Shown here: positions 54,244 through 64,000 of the stretch, piece by piece
Numbering within the stretch: the stretch's first letter is position 1
Layout: each line of letters begins with the position of its first letter
Source: Orychophragmus violaceus
Taxonomy: Eukaryota; Streptophyta; Magnoliopsida; Brassicales; Brassicaceae
Reading direction: 5' to 3'
Length of the DNA: 64,000 bases
NCBI GenBank assembly: GCA_030180135.1
Contig: CM058230.1
Span: 27,550,067-27,614,066 of the forward strand
Made by a program: the position numbers and the translations under genes
Notes under the pieces: generated by a model
Databases searched by the model: none
What the model was told of the DNA's origin: nothing
Seen by the model: only the letters and a program-made list of their open reading frames with translations

Positions 54244-54638
54244 TGTTGGATATGGGTTTAGCACCCATCCATAAGCCCATTAGAAAACTTGTTAATTAGC
54301 CACATCTATCTTAGCCCAAGAAGTCAAGCCCGCTAAGGAGTCAATGGCCCAAAAGGAAGTCAGCATCCAAGCGCTATAAATATGACCCTTCACTCTTCAT
54401 TTTAGACACATTGTAACTTGCGAGAGTGCTGAGCTACTTCTGTAAAGCTCCGACCTCAAGAAAGATTTAGGGAGCACGTCATTCCCACCTCGTACCATCT
54501 TGTTCATAGATCGGCTTATGCCTTAAGATCAATAAAGAACAGTTTCGACCTCACTTTAATTTTGTATTTCACCTCATAGTTCGAACATTTCAGATCGTAG
54601 CCCGGCTTTTACTACTAGATCGAATTTCCATAACAACA
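54244..54638 (+). repeat. G2 right LTR
   Basis: 395 bp, about 9% diverged from the left LTR, including a deletion of nine or so bases near 54482. Confidence 0.9.
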
Positions 54639-54856
54639 ATTACTAAAAAACTATAGGATTTTTTATAACAAGGCCATATGTTTTATTGAAACATTATAAC
54701 AAGACCATATGTTGCTTTTAAAGCAACCTAAAAGCGGAATGATAAAAGAAATCAACTACATTGACTCGAAGTCTAGTAGCCTATCCATTGCATAACAAAC
54801 TGGTTAACTTCTTTAAAAGAGCTTCATGTCGAGCACACGAGAAGCTGAGATAAGTC
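54639..54856. other. Unassigned sequence between G2 and C4
   Basis: Holds a short direct repeat TATAACAAGRCCATATGTT (about 54666-54684 and 54702-54720). No gene recognised. The sequence continues on the far side of C4 at 58182. Confidence 0.5.
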
Positions 54857-55481
54857 TGAAAACGCAGGTGAGGCAATATAAAGAGCAGAAAGTAAGACAT
54901 ACAAAATTTGTTAACGGGTTTGATTTTTTCTATTCCCCGGGACCTCGTCTAGACTTTGAATTCACTTGAATAGAAATTAATCCCACCAATTACAAACGAA
55001 TAGAACAAACCCTATTGATCTACCGCTCTATCCAATATAAGAACTCTTCAGGATCAAACACCTGAGCTAAACTCCCTCCTAGAGCCTAGACTTTCTCCAA
55101 AATACAAAAGCTCTTTTGAGTTTTTAATTCTCTCAACTCTTGCATCTTCATAAGGTCACGCCTCTCCTCTTTATATAGGCTAAACTTTCTCCTCAAGTTT
55201 ACCTAAATAAATTTATAGCAAATATCATTTTTGTTAAGATATTTCCTATTCCACCTTTTTGTAACTTTTCCTTTTTTCTTGAAACTTATTCAATGAATAA
55301 GTAAACTACTCCAAGCTACAATCTTCTCTTCAAGATCTTCATCCAGCTCAGCAAACAACTCATAACCGAATCATCATAAAGATTCGTTCATATCTCAATA
55401 ATCAAATATAATCACGTCCTGAGTCACGACTTGTACTACCACTTGTGATACGCCGTGACTGACACATCAAATACCTCTTCA
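54857..55481 (-). repeat. C4 3' LTR (left)
   Basis: 625 bp; polypurine tract on its right side. Confidence 0.92.
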
Positions 55482-55614
55482 ATCTCCCCCTTTTTGATTA
55501 TGTATATGATCTCAACAACCCTTGCATCAAAGGCTTCGTCACTAGCAACATCCAACATCATCCAAAACTAGCAACACCAGTCTCCCCTTACTTGAGTTAC
55601 ATCATGGTCAAAAA

Positions 55615-57306
55615 CTAACACGTGAACCGTCCTCCTCCATATTGAGGATGAAATCCTACTGCACCATCTCCAAAGTGATTAACTTTCTTTCTCCAAATCT
55701 TCTTGACCCTTCTCCCTCCATGAGTAGCTCTTTGAACATGTCCTCTACCTTCACAATGATAACATATTGGACCATGAAATCTCACTCCATGAGCTTGCTC
55801 CATTCGTTTCTTCTCCTTTAATAACTTGAAGCATCTTGGCCAAATATGCCCAACAACTCCAAAATGATGACATACAGGACGCCAAATTCGTTTAGGTGAA
55901 ATCTTCACTTCTGTGATTTTCCTTGTTGCAGTCGTTGTAGTAGCTCTTGTACCAGCTCTCGTACCACTTTCCGTACTAGTCGTCGTACCAGTTGCAGACT
56001 TCATAACAGTTATAGTCTTTGTAGCAGCTGTCGATGCAACATCCATTTTCCCCCAGACACAAAAGCACTATAAGCTTTTGAAGATTCTCGATTGAATCAA
56101 GACCACATCGATCACTTTTACCAATAGTAAGAAGATGATCCAACTGCTTTGTCCAATTATTCAGCATCCTCACGCCCTTTTGAGTTTCTTCAAGTTGAAC
56201 TCTGGCTTGCTGTGCTTCTTCTTCTTTCTTTGTTGCATGCATTCGTACTTCAGCAACTTCAGCTTCTAGCTTAACTTTCTCCTTAGTAAATGATGCATTC
56301 TCCTCAGCCATCTTACACCAATGCTCATACAAGGCTTTGTAGTTCTCAGCAAAATCATCATCATCATTTACAGGATCATCATCACTTTCATCCTTGTCAC
56401 TTCCAATTGCACACCCTGTTGCAGGCGCTGACGCAGGTTCCGTCGCAGATAATGATGCAGATCCTATTGCAGACTTCGTAGCAAAACTAGACTCAAAGGT
56501 TGTGAATTCTACAAAGTTCTTTATTCCTTCACCATCATATGAATCACTTCCAGAATCATCCTTGATGTTCTTCTTCTTCTTGTTATGCTGTAAATTTTTG
56601 CACAATCACGGCTAAAGTGACCAAATCCATGACATTCATAATATTGTATCTTTGATGATGAACTGTCCAACTTCTCTCTTTTATTTTTCTTGTCTTCCTT
56701 CATCTTCAGATACTTAGAAAAAATTCTTGACAGCATTGCCATAGAATCTTCAGAAGATGAAACCCGTAGAGCAAATCTAACATCAACATCCTTCTTTTGA
56801 GCTTGTTCCTCATACGCTTTATTCAACTCAAAAGCTTGAAGTATCCCAACAAACTCATCACACGCTATCTCATCCAGATTATGAGCTTCTTCAACAGCAG
56901 AGATCTTTGACTCAAACTTTGATGGAAGGGATCTCTTCGGCTTCTTCACAAGCTTCTTGTCCTTGTAATGCTTTCCCAGAGCGAATGACTCAATGGATAT
57001 GTCACACAACTTAGCACTAAATTGAGCCACGGTTTCTCCTTCATCCATCCTTAGATTCTCAAATGTAGATGCTAACATATCCAGCTTAGTCCTCTTGACA
57101 CTTGTGGTACCTTCAAACATGTTCTCCAATGTTTTACATGCCTTTTGAGCTGGCACACATTGAGAAATCAACTTGAAGTAACTTGCATCAAATGCATTAT
57201 AAATTGCAGTCTTGGTATTAGAATTGCAACTTGATGTCTTCTTCTCTTCAGCATTCCATTGATCTCTAGGCTTAAGAACTTCAACTTCTTTATCATTAAC
57301 CATCAT
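55615..57306 (-). pseudogene. C4 gag, with zinc knuckles, in two or three frames
   Basis: Gag of the SIRE/UBN2-like Copia type. 57306-56521: DASYFKLISQCVPAQKACKT, TLENMFEGTTSVKRTKLDML, LRMDEGETVAQFSAKL, LDEIACDEFVGILQAFEL, then a knuckle YECHGFGHFSRDCAKI, where the first Cys of the usual CxxC pair is Tyr. 56605-55976 continues in another frame with an acidic and coiled-coil stretch (NYKALYEHWCKMAEENASF, EEEAQQARVQLEETQKGVRM). 56046-55615 has CHHFGVVGHIWPRC (a second knuckle) and CYHCEGRGHVQR, then VKKIWRKK. After that the protease and all of pol are gone. Two frame changes are needed to read it through. A gag-only Copia can be packaged when relatives supply enzymes. Confidence 0.82.
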
Positions 57307-57558
57307 AGGGAGATTTCAACCAATCTCAATCGAATTCCAAAATCCGCATCAAGACCACTAATGAAAGCCTGCATATGAACCTTCCAATATCCATAATTTG
57401 AAGAATCAAGTCGTGGTAGTCTGGTCATAGACGTTCGTTCCTTATGAGACTCCATCGAACCGAACTCTGTGCTACTTCATGAGCTACCTTCTGATCCTCA
57501 CCTTAGATATGCTCGAAACAAGACTAAATCTCTATCAAGCACCCGCTCTGATACCAAT

Positions 57559-58181
57559 TGAAAACGCAGTTGAGGCAATATAAAGAGCAGAAGTAAGACA
57601 CACAAAGTTTGTTAACGGGGTTCGATTTTTTCTACTCCCCGGGACCTCGTCCAGACTTCGAATTCACTTGAATAGAAAGTAATCCCACCAATTACAACAA
57701 ATAGAACAAACTGTATTGATCTACCGTTCTATCCAATACAAGAACTCTTAAGATCAAACACCTGAGCTAAACTTCCCCTAGAGCCTAGACTTTTTCCAAA
57801 ATACAAAAACCCTCTTGAGTTTTTTATTCTCTCAACTCTTACATCTTCATATGGTCACGCCTCTCCTCATTATAGGCTAAACTTTTTCTCAAGTTTACCT
57901 AAATAAAGTTATAGCAAAAATCATTTTTGTTAAGATATTTTCTATTCCACATTTTTGTAACTTTTCCTTTTTTTTGTTGAAAATTATTCAAAGAATAAGT
58001 AAACTACTCCAAGCTGCAATCTTCTCTCCAAGATCTTCATCCAGCTCAGCAAACAACTCATAAACCGAATCACATCATAAAGATACGTTCATATCTCAAC
58101 AATCAAATACAATCACATCCTAGTCACGTCTTGTACTACCACTTGTACTACGCCGTGACTGATACATTAAATACCTCTTCA
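57559..58181 (-). repeat. C4 5' LTR (right)
   Basis: 623 bp, about 5-6% different from the left LTR by eye, so C4 is not recent. Confidence 0.92.
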
Positions 58182-58776
58182 AAGTTGAAACCTTTTGAAA
58201 ACCTTAGAAGCTTTTCTAAGCATACTAGATCTATCCCGAAGTAACAGTTTAATTGTGTTCCTTGAAAAATTTGATCGATTATTGAATTAATTTTGGTACA
58301 ATTCAGTTGTGTATCTGAAAATTTTCAGTTTGATTAAGAATTTATCATAGTTTATGTAAAACTTTTTTCTCTATTTACGATTTTCTTAAAGTGATGCGAG
58401 CCAGAAAATAGATATTGAGGCTTTTACCTCGTATTATTAAAGGTTTAGGGCCGTAAACAGTATCCAAGCTAGAGTCGTCCCGTGGAAAATAATCTACAAA
58501 AGAAACTAAAATTCATTATAAAACAATTGACTAGGACGGCGAAAGTAAATCATATACTGTCCATTTCTCCATCCTAGTATCCTATGATGTTTTGTATTTT
58601 TGCACATTCAAAAATACTAATATATACTAACAGTTTTAAGTTTCAAATGAGATTAAACGCTTTATACATACTCTTCTTGTTGATAATCATTTTTATTTGA
58701 ATGAGTCAATCAACTTTAGATTGGTAAACCAATTAGGGTAATAGTATAAAAGATAATAAAAAAATTACTTTGTAAT
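58182..58776. other. Unassigned sequence between C4 and C5
   Basis: AT-rich, about 600 bp, no reading frame of note. I see no repeats of the listed families. C5 inserted at its right end. Confidence 0.45.
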
Positions 58777-59198
58777 TGATAGAAGTATGAATTGGCAAAG
58801 ACATGAAGAACAGAGCATGGGCCGAGATAAGGAAGAAACAAGGAAAGGCCCATTAGTTGAGTCCAGCATCAAGATAAGAACAGAGCCCAACGAGCTCAAC
58901 ATCAAGATAAGAACAGAGTCGTTGTCTTGGGAACCAACGACTTGTCCTTCCTCTGTATATGGAGACAAGAACTGTACAAGACTGAAGTTGCAGGGAGCCG
59001 TTAGACTAAGGAATAGGTTTGGACCACTTAGTGAGCTGTGTTCTATTGAAAGCCAAGACACGTGTACGGTCTCGGTTCATTAGGGTTTCATTGTGTAGTT
59101 CCTTTTGTTGCCTATAAATTGTTGTAAGAGATGTTCTTCAAGGTTAATGAGTTTTGAGCCGTAAAGTGTTGTTTTTCATCTTTCTCAAATACTCTTTA
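58777..59198 (+). repeat. C5 left LTR
   Basis: 422 bp with TATA-like CCTATAAATTG at about 59114-59124. Confidence 0.93.
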
Positions 59199-59210
59199 TG
59201 TATCAGAGCC
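59199..59210 (+). promoter_or_regulatory. C5 primer-binding site
   Basis: TGTATCAGAGCC immediately after the LTR; ten of these bases match the initiator tRNA-Met complement TGGTATCAGAGCC. Confidence 0.8.
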
Positions 59211-59235
59211 ATAAGAAACCTTAACAGGTTCATCT

Positions 59236-62070
59236 ATGGCGGCAAATCAAAACCCTCCAAATCCTCCTTATCCTCATCCGGCTACTATTCATGTTTCAAG
59301 TTCTGTTACTATCAAGCTCAATGATAGTAACTATTTGTCCTGGAAAACTCAGTTTGAGGCTTTGTTACGAAGTCAGAAACTTCTTGGGTTTGTTACTGGA
59401 GAAATCCTTCCACCACCAGAGACTATTCAAGTAGCTGCTAGTGATCAGTTTGTGGCAGCTCCAAATCCGCAGTATGAAGCGTGGGTGTGTACTGACCAGT
59501 TGGTCTTATCTTGGATGGTTGGTACACTATCTGAAGAGGTGATTGGGTGTGTGTTTGGTCTTCAAACGTCTCGTGAGGTATGGCTGTCTCTAGCTCATGA
59601 TTTTAATCGTTGCTCTCTGGCTCGTGAATATGAGCTTCGAAGAAAGTTTCAGACAACAAGTAATAGAGGCAAAGACCTTGTGACATATCTCCGTGAGTTC
59701 AAAACAGTGTGTGATCAGTTGAGTTCTATAGGCAAACTGCCTGATGATGCTATGAAGGTGTTCACTTTTCTCAATGGTCTCAGCAGTGAGTATGATCCTA
59801 TTTGTACCATCCTTCAGAACTCCATGACCCGGTTTCCTCGTCCAACTTTCAGTGATATTGTGTCAGAAGTGTCTGGTTTTGATGACAAGTTACGTTCCCG
59901 TGAAGTTACCTCAGAGACAACACCTCATCTGGCTTTCCAAGCGCAACAGGTTCCAGGGTCTGATGAGGGTCACAACAATAACTTTCGTGGTTCATATCGT
60001 GGACGTGGCTTCAGTAACAGGGGAAATTACAGAGGCAGAGGTGGTTTCAACACCAGAGGACGCGGTTTCTCTCAACAGGTTAACACCTCAGGGTGGAACG
60101 GCGCCTCCTCCAACACAAACACTCGTCCAACATGTCAGATATGTGGGAGAGTGGGTCATATTGCTCTAAAATGCTGGAACAAATGGGACAATGCTTACCA
60201 GAGCTCTGATGTTCCTCAAGCTCTTTCTGCACTGCAGGTTTCAGATCCTGATGGTGGTGACTGGTTTCCTGATTCTGGTGCTACTAATCACATTACTTCA
60301 GCTTCTACTCGTCTGCAAAACTCTACACCATATAGTGGATCTGAAGCAGTAATGGTAGGTAATGGTACCACTCTTCCAATAACTCATGTTGGCTCCTCGG
60401 TTCTCACCACCTCTACAGGTGATATTCCTCTTCTTGATGTTCTTGTCTGTCCACAAATGCAAAAATCTCTCTTATCTATCTCCAAGTTATGTTCAGACTA
60501 TCCTTGTGGGGTTTTCTTTGATGCTAATTGGGTTTATGTCATTGATTTAAACACTCAGAGAGTGATGACCAAAGGACCACGCAGAAATGATCTTTATGTT
60601 TTAGAGAATAAAGAGTTTGCAGCATTCTACTCAAACCGTCAAGTTGTAGCAAGTGAGATGGTGTGGCATCAAAGGTTGGGTCATGCAAACTTCAGGGTGG
60701 TTCAGCTTCTCAGGAACACTCAGGCCATATCAACAACCAAGAGCAATACTACTCACATGTGTGAATCTTGTCAAATAGGAAAGAGCTCCAAGCTCCCTTT
60801 TTATGCTTCTATGTCTACTACTTTGGAACCTTTAGCTAAGATCCATTGTGACTTATGGGGTCCGGCTCCTCTTATCTCTGTCCAAGGATTTAAGTATTAT
60901 GTAGTATTTGTTGATGATTATTCAAGGTTCTCTTGGTTGTTTCCTCTAAAGAGCAAATCTGATTTTTACAAAGTCTTTGTTGCATTTCAAAAGCAAGTTG
61001 AAAATCAGTTTAGTACAAAGATCAAGACATTTCAGAGTGATGGTGGTGGCGAATTTATCAGTAATCAGTTCAGAGGTCATTTAGCAAATCATGGGATTCA
61101 ACACTACTTATCTTGTCCTTCAACACCTGAGCAAAATGGTGTTTCAGAACGCAAACATAGACACCTGACTGAGTTTGCTCTTGCTATGATGTTTCAGAGT
61201 AAGACACCACTCAAGTACTGGGTAGAAGCCTTTTATACTGCCAATGTTGTGATCAACATGTTACCATCCACGTCTCAACCTCATGAGAGCCCTCATGAGA
61301 TTCTTTTTAAGGAGAAACCGAATTATTCGTTTCTTCGCGTGTTTGTCACGGCTTGTTATCCACATCTCCGACCCTTTACTCAACACAAATTTGAACCACG
61401 CTCCCTTCAATGTGTTTTCTTGGGATATAATGCTCAATATAAAGGATATCGGTGTCTCTTTCCACCTACAGGACGTATATATTTGTCTCGGCATGTTCTA
61501 TTTGATGAACAATGCTTTCCTTTTGCTGACCATTATAAGAACTTTGTGGTTGCTTATACCACACCACTACTCAAGGCTTGGCAAACTACTCCAACAACGG
61601 TTTCAATTCCTCGACCTCTACTTCCAATGATTCCTGACATATTGGATCAGCCTGCTGTTATTCCTGAGACTCCTATTCATCAAACGCCACCACCTGTACC
61701 TGCTTCTCCAGATACTCACTCAACACCAATACCTTCTCCATCTAGAACCAGACCATCACCGTCACCACCTCCTGCGCAAATAGCTCCTCTGGCTCGTGCA
61801 CACCCTATAACAACCCAACTTCAGGAAGGCATTGTTAAGCCTAATCCCAAATATGCATTGCTTGTATCCACTGCTCTACCCTCTGTTCCACGTTCTGTTA
61901 CATCTGCTTTGCAAGATCACGGCTGGCTTCTAGCAATGCAAGATGAAATGGCTGCTCAAGAGCTTAATCAGACTTGGTCATTGGTTCCTTTTGAACCTCA
62001 TATGAATGTGTTGGTTGTCGTTGGATCTACACTGTCAAACTCAAGGCTGATGGAACAATGGACAAACTGA
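59236..62070 (+). pseudogene. C5 gag-pol, part 1 (gag, protease, integrase)
   Basis: Open 944-codon frame from ATG 59236. Gag of the UBN2 type (SVTIKLNDSNYLSWKTQFEA, LSWMVGTLSEEVIGCVF, REYELRRKFQTTSN, SSEYDPICTILQ), an RG-rich stretch (SYRGRGFSNRGNYRGRG), zinc knuckle CQICGRVGHIALKC at about 299-312, protease DSGATNHI at about 350, integrase zinc domain (HQRLGHANF ... CESCQIGK), core IHCDLWGPAP, FQSDGGGEFISN and PSTPEQNGVSERKHRHL (normal DDE spacing), a Pro-rich linker, and the start of the RT region (DEMAAQELNQTWSLVPFEPH). The frame is lost near 62008, where one G appears to be missing, and ends soon after at 62070; RT continues in the next frame at 62058. Confidence 0.9.
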
Positions 62071-63364
62071 AGGCCCGATTGGTAGCCAAAGGTTTTGGTC
62101 AGGAAGAAGGGGTTGACTTCACTGAAACATACAGTCCGGTTGTTCGAACATCAACAATTCGTACAGTCCTTAGTGTGGCAACAGCACGGCGGTGGCCAAC
62201 TATTCAACTTGATGTGCGTAATGCATTCCTACATGGAGAGATTCATGAAGAGGTATACATGATTCAACCTCCAGGTTTCACTAATACTTCTCTTCCTAAT
62301 CATGTCTGTCGATTACATAAAGCTCTTTATGGCTTGAAACAATCGCCACGAGCGTGGTTTGATAAATTCACTATTTTCCTACTGGAGTTTGGCTTCGTGT
62401 GTAGCAATGCAGATCCATCTCTTTTCATTTATACTCATGGAGGTCAAACCTTGGTGCTTCTTCTTTATGTGGACGATGTGATTCTGACTGGGAGTTGCTC
62501 AAATCTTCTTAACTCTCTGATTGATCATCTTGGAACCAAATTCTCTATGAAGAACTTGGGGTCTCTGCATTATTTCCTTGGTGTACAAGTTCTTCAAAAT
62601 GCTACTGGAATGTTTCTTAGTCAAGCACAGTATGCTGAAGACATACTGCAACAAACTGGTCTGGACAAAGCCAACCCCATGCCAACTCCTCTACCAATCC
62701 GACCAGATGAGAATCATCTCAATGATGAATTGTTCTCTGATCCTACCTACTTCCGCAGTGTCGCCGGTAAACTTCAATACTTGACAATCACTCGTCCTGA
62801 AATTCAGTATGCGGTTAACTTTGTTTGTCAGCGCATGCACTCTCCCACTGTGTCTGATTTTGCTTTGCTTAAACGTATACTACGATACATCCGCGGTACA
62901 ACGGACTTTGGTTTACACTTGTTTCATGACACCTCCTTCAGTGTTTCTGCCTTTAGTGACAGTGATTGGGCCGGTTGTCGGGATACACGACGATCCACCA
63001 CTGGCTTCTGCATATTTTTGGGTTCCAATCTAATCTCGTGGTGTGCTAAGCGCCAGCCAACGATGTCCCGGTCTTCTACGGAGGTAGAGTACCGAGCGTT
63101 AGCAATAACAGCTGCAGAGCTAACATGGGTCAACACTCTACTTCGTGATCTTCATATTTTTCAGAATGCACCGGCTCTGCTTCAATGAACATCGAGGTTG
63201 ATTATCATTATATTCGTGAACGGGTTGCACTCGGACTTATCGAAGTTCAACACATTCCGGCGTCTCACCAACTGGCTGATATCTTTACTAAATCCCTACC
63301 GAAATCTTCATTCATGGAATTACGCACCAAACTTGGTGTTAGGACTAATCCAAACACAAGTTTG
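62058..63364 (+). pseudogene. C5 pol, part 2 (RT and RNase H, RNase H deleted in part)
   Basis: Overlaps part 1 by 13 bases. Reverse transcriptase runs from 62058 (KARLVAKGFGQEEGVDFTE, QLDVRNAFLHGEIHEEVYM, LLYVDDVILTG) with its catalytic YVDD intact. RNase H starts SAFSDSDWAGCRDTRRSTTG and STEVEYRALAITAAEL, then at 63183 about 60 bases that should include the SDN catalytic Asp are missing and the reading shifts. The C-terminal tail (VALGLIEVQHIPASHQLADI, FTKSLPKSSFMELRTKL) follows in the third frame up to 63364. So both a frameshift and loss of an active-site residue inactivate the element. Confidence 0.88.
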
Positions 63365-63372
63365 CGGGGGAC

Positions 63373-63793
63373 TGATAGAAGTATGAATTTGCAAAGGCAT
63401 GAAGAACAGAGCATGGGCCGAGATAAGGAAGAAACAAGGAAAGGCCCATTAGTTGAGTCCAGCATCAAGATAAAAACAGAGCCCAACGAGCCCAACATCA
63501 AGATAAGAACAGAGTCGTTGTCTTGGGAACCAACGACTTGTCCTTCCTCTGTATATGGAGACAAGAACCGTACAAGACTGAAGTTGCAGGGAACCGTTGA
63601 ACTAAGGAATAGGTTTGGACCACTTAGTGAGCTGTGTTCTAATGAAAGCCAAGACACGTGTACGGTCTCGGTTCATTAGGGTTTCATTGTGTAGTTCCTT
63701 TTGTCACCTATAAATTGTTGTAAGAGATGTTTTTCAAGGTTAATGAGTTTTGAGCCGTAAAGTGTTGTTTTCATCTTTCTCAAATACTCTTTA
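63373..63793 (+). repeat. C5 right LTR
   Basis: 421 bp; polypurine tract GCGGGGGAC just before it (63364-63372). Confidence 0.93.
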
Positions 63794-64000
63794 GTAATCA
63801 TTATAATGACAGATATTTTTTTGTCAAATGTACTGTTTTCTCAGTAATTTTTCTTCCACTTTTCATATTTTTAACTTTGAGATGTGATGGGCAATTATGT
63901 CAGACACGTGGCCGACAAATTTCACAGCTGGTTTTTCTCCGAATCCAAGAAACGACTAGAAAGTAGAAACGAAACATTATCACAGTTCTTTGTAATCATA
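63794..64000. promoter_or_regulatory. Non-element flank with overlapping ABRE/DRE-type motif
   Basis: Beyond the C5 TSD the sequence is not repeated elsewhere in the window. At 63904-63916 ACACGTGGCCGAC combines an ABRE-type ACACGTGGC (abscisic-acid-response) with an overlapping DRE/CRT core GCCGAC (drought/cold response). Both motifs are known in plant stress promoters. A host gene to the right of the window is plausible but not seen; short motifs also occur by chance. Confidence 0.35.

Larger units (their letters stand above)
33808..54638 (+). mobile_element. Gypsy element G2 (Tat-like), carrying nested C3 and G3
   Basis: LTRs at 33808-34211 (404 bp) and 54244-54638 (395 bp) start TGTTGGATATGGG and end AACAACA. 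They differ at about 9% of sites by eye, including a small indel. The flanks read GTTAT (33803-33807) and ATTAC (54639-54643), equal at three of five bases with two transitions; this may be an eroded TSD. Inside are a TGGCACC-type primer site, decayed gag, a protease relic, no RT, RNase H or integrase, an antisense coiled-coil ORF and a G-rich polypurine tract (CTAGGGGGGCTAAC at 54230-54243). Removing C3 leaves an element of about 6.3 kb. It is the oldest of the nested set. Confidence 0.9.
54857..58181 (-). mobile_element. Copia element C4, gag only, TSD AAGTC/AAGTT
   Basis: Minus-strand element with LTRs 54857-55481 (625 bp) and 57559-58181 (623 bp), both starting TGAAAACGCAG and ending ACCTCTTCA. 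Flanks AAGTC (54852-54856) and AAGTT (58182-58186) differ at one base. A primer site GCTCTGATACCA lies at 57545-57556 and a polypurine tract ATCTCCCCCTTTTT (plus strand) at 55482-55495. Inside is gag only; pol is missing, so the element depends on another copy for enzymes. Confidence 0.92.
58777..63793 (+). mobile_element. Copia element C5, nearly full length, TSD GTAAT
   Basis: LTRs 58777-59198 (422 bp) and 63373-63793 (421 bp) start TGATAGAAGTATGAA and end ATACTCTTTA. TSD GTAAT is perfect (58772-58776 and 63794-63798). Primer site (TATCAGAGCC) directly after the left LTR, polypurine tract GCGGGGGAC before the right one. Gag-pol is complete but for two defects. About 12 substitutions separate the LTRs (about 3%). 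The right LTR end ATTTA-like (TTTA) lacks the usual CA; the primer site begins immediately after it in the left LTR. Confidence 0.95.

Noticed and set aside
58787..59083. 98-codon frame in C5 LTR (and its copy at the right LTR)
   Set aside because: Lies wholly in the LTR; present in both copies because LTRs are duplicates; no family resemblance.

Overview
Organism and setting. This is plant heterochromatin, most likely from a Brassicaceae genome (an inference from element types, not a species call). It holds LTR retrotransposons of the Copia, Tat-like Gypsy and ATHILA types, plus CACTA (En/Spm) DNA transposons. Elements sit inside elements, coding regions carry many stops, and introns are AT-rich with GT-AG borders. 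I see no complete host gene, rRNA, tRNA, satellite array or CRISPR. More than 95% of the 64 kb can be assigned to named mobile elements with terminal repeats; most also show target-site duplications (TSDs).

Layout. (1) 1-8990: right part of a CACTA element ('outer CACTA'): C-terminal exons of a TNP2-type transposase, two Transposase_24-type genes, and a dense subterminal repeat field ending in a CACTA-type terminus. A 2,679-bp non-autonomous CACTA (4321-6999, TSD TAA) sits in an intron of the second Transposase_24 gene. (2) 8991-9680: short unassigned sequence. (3) 9681-33324: Tat-like Gypsy element 'A' (TSD AATTG) with gag, a relic second RNase H, a relic integrase and a spliced-looking antisense ORF. 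Copia element 'C2' (15007-29891, minus strand, TSD GAACG) is inserted in that antisense gene. Copia element 'C1' (20061-27235, plus strand, TSD ATGAG) is inserted in the gag of C2. (4) 33808-54638: a second, older Tat-like Gypsy element 'G2'. Copia 'C3' (36222-50719, minus strand, TSD AGATA) is inserted at its gag/protease junction, and a non-autonomous ATHILA-type element 'G3' (37298-44927) lies inside C3. (5) 54857-58181: gag-only Copia 'C4'. (6) 58777-63793: almost full-length Copia 'C5' (TSD GTAAT). (7) 63794-64000: non-element sequence with a stress-type promoter motif.

How it fits together. LTR divergence counted by eye falls with nesting depth: about 9% in G2, 1.7% in C3 and 0.7% in G3; about 3.3% in A, about 2% in C2 (outside one patch) and 1 substitution in C1. 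This fits two independent three-step insertion histories. C1 and C2 are the same family in opposite orientation: C2 has an almost unbroken gag-pol, while C1 has new LTRs, an intact gag and a ruined pol, so C1 looks trans-mobilised.

Most unusual signal. C3 and G3 belong to different retrotransposon superfamilies, yet both are sprinkled with a 14-bp CGATCG-centred palindrome family (GTGTCGATCGACAC, GCATCGATCGATGC, GCAACGATCGTTGC and mixtures). It nearly always comes in pairs whose starts are 21 bp apart: 18 pairs plus one single, 15 of the pairs at exactly 21 bp. Two pairs interrupt C3 pol codons at places where the sister element C2 has none, and one pair is present twice in one C3 LTR but once in the other. 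The pair therefore behaves like a very small mobile or duplicating unit.
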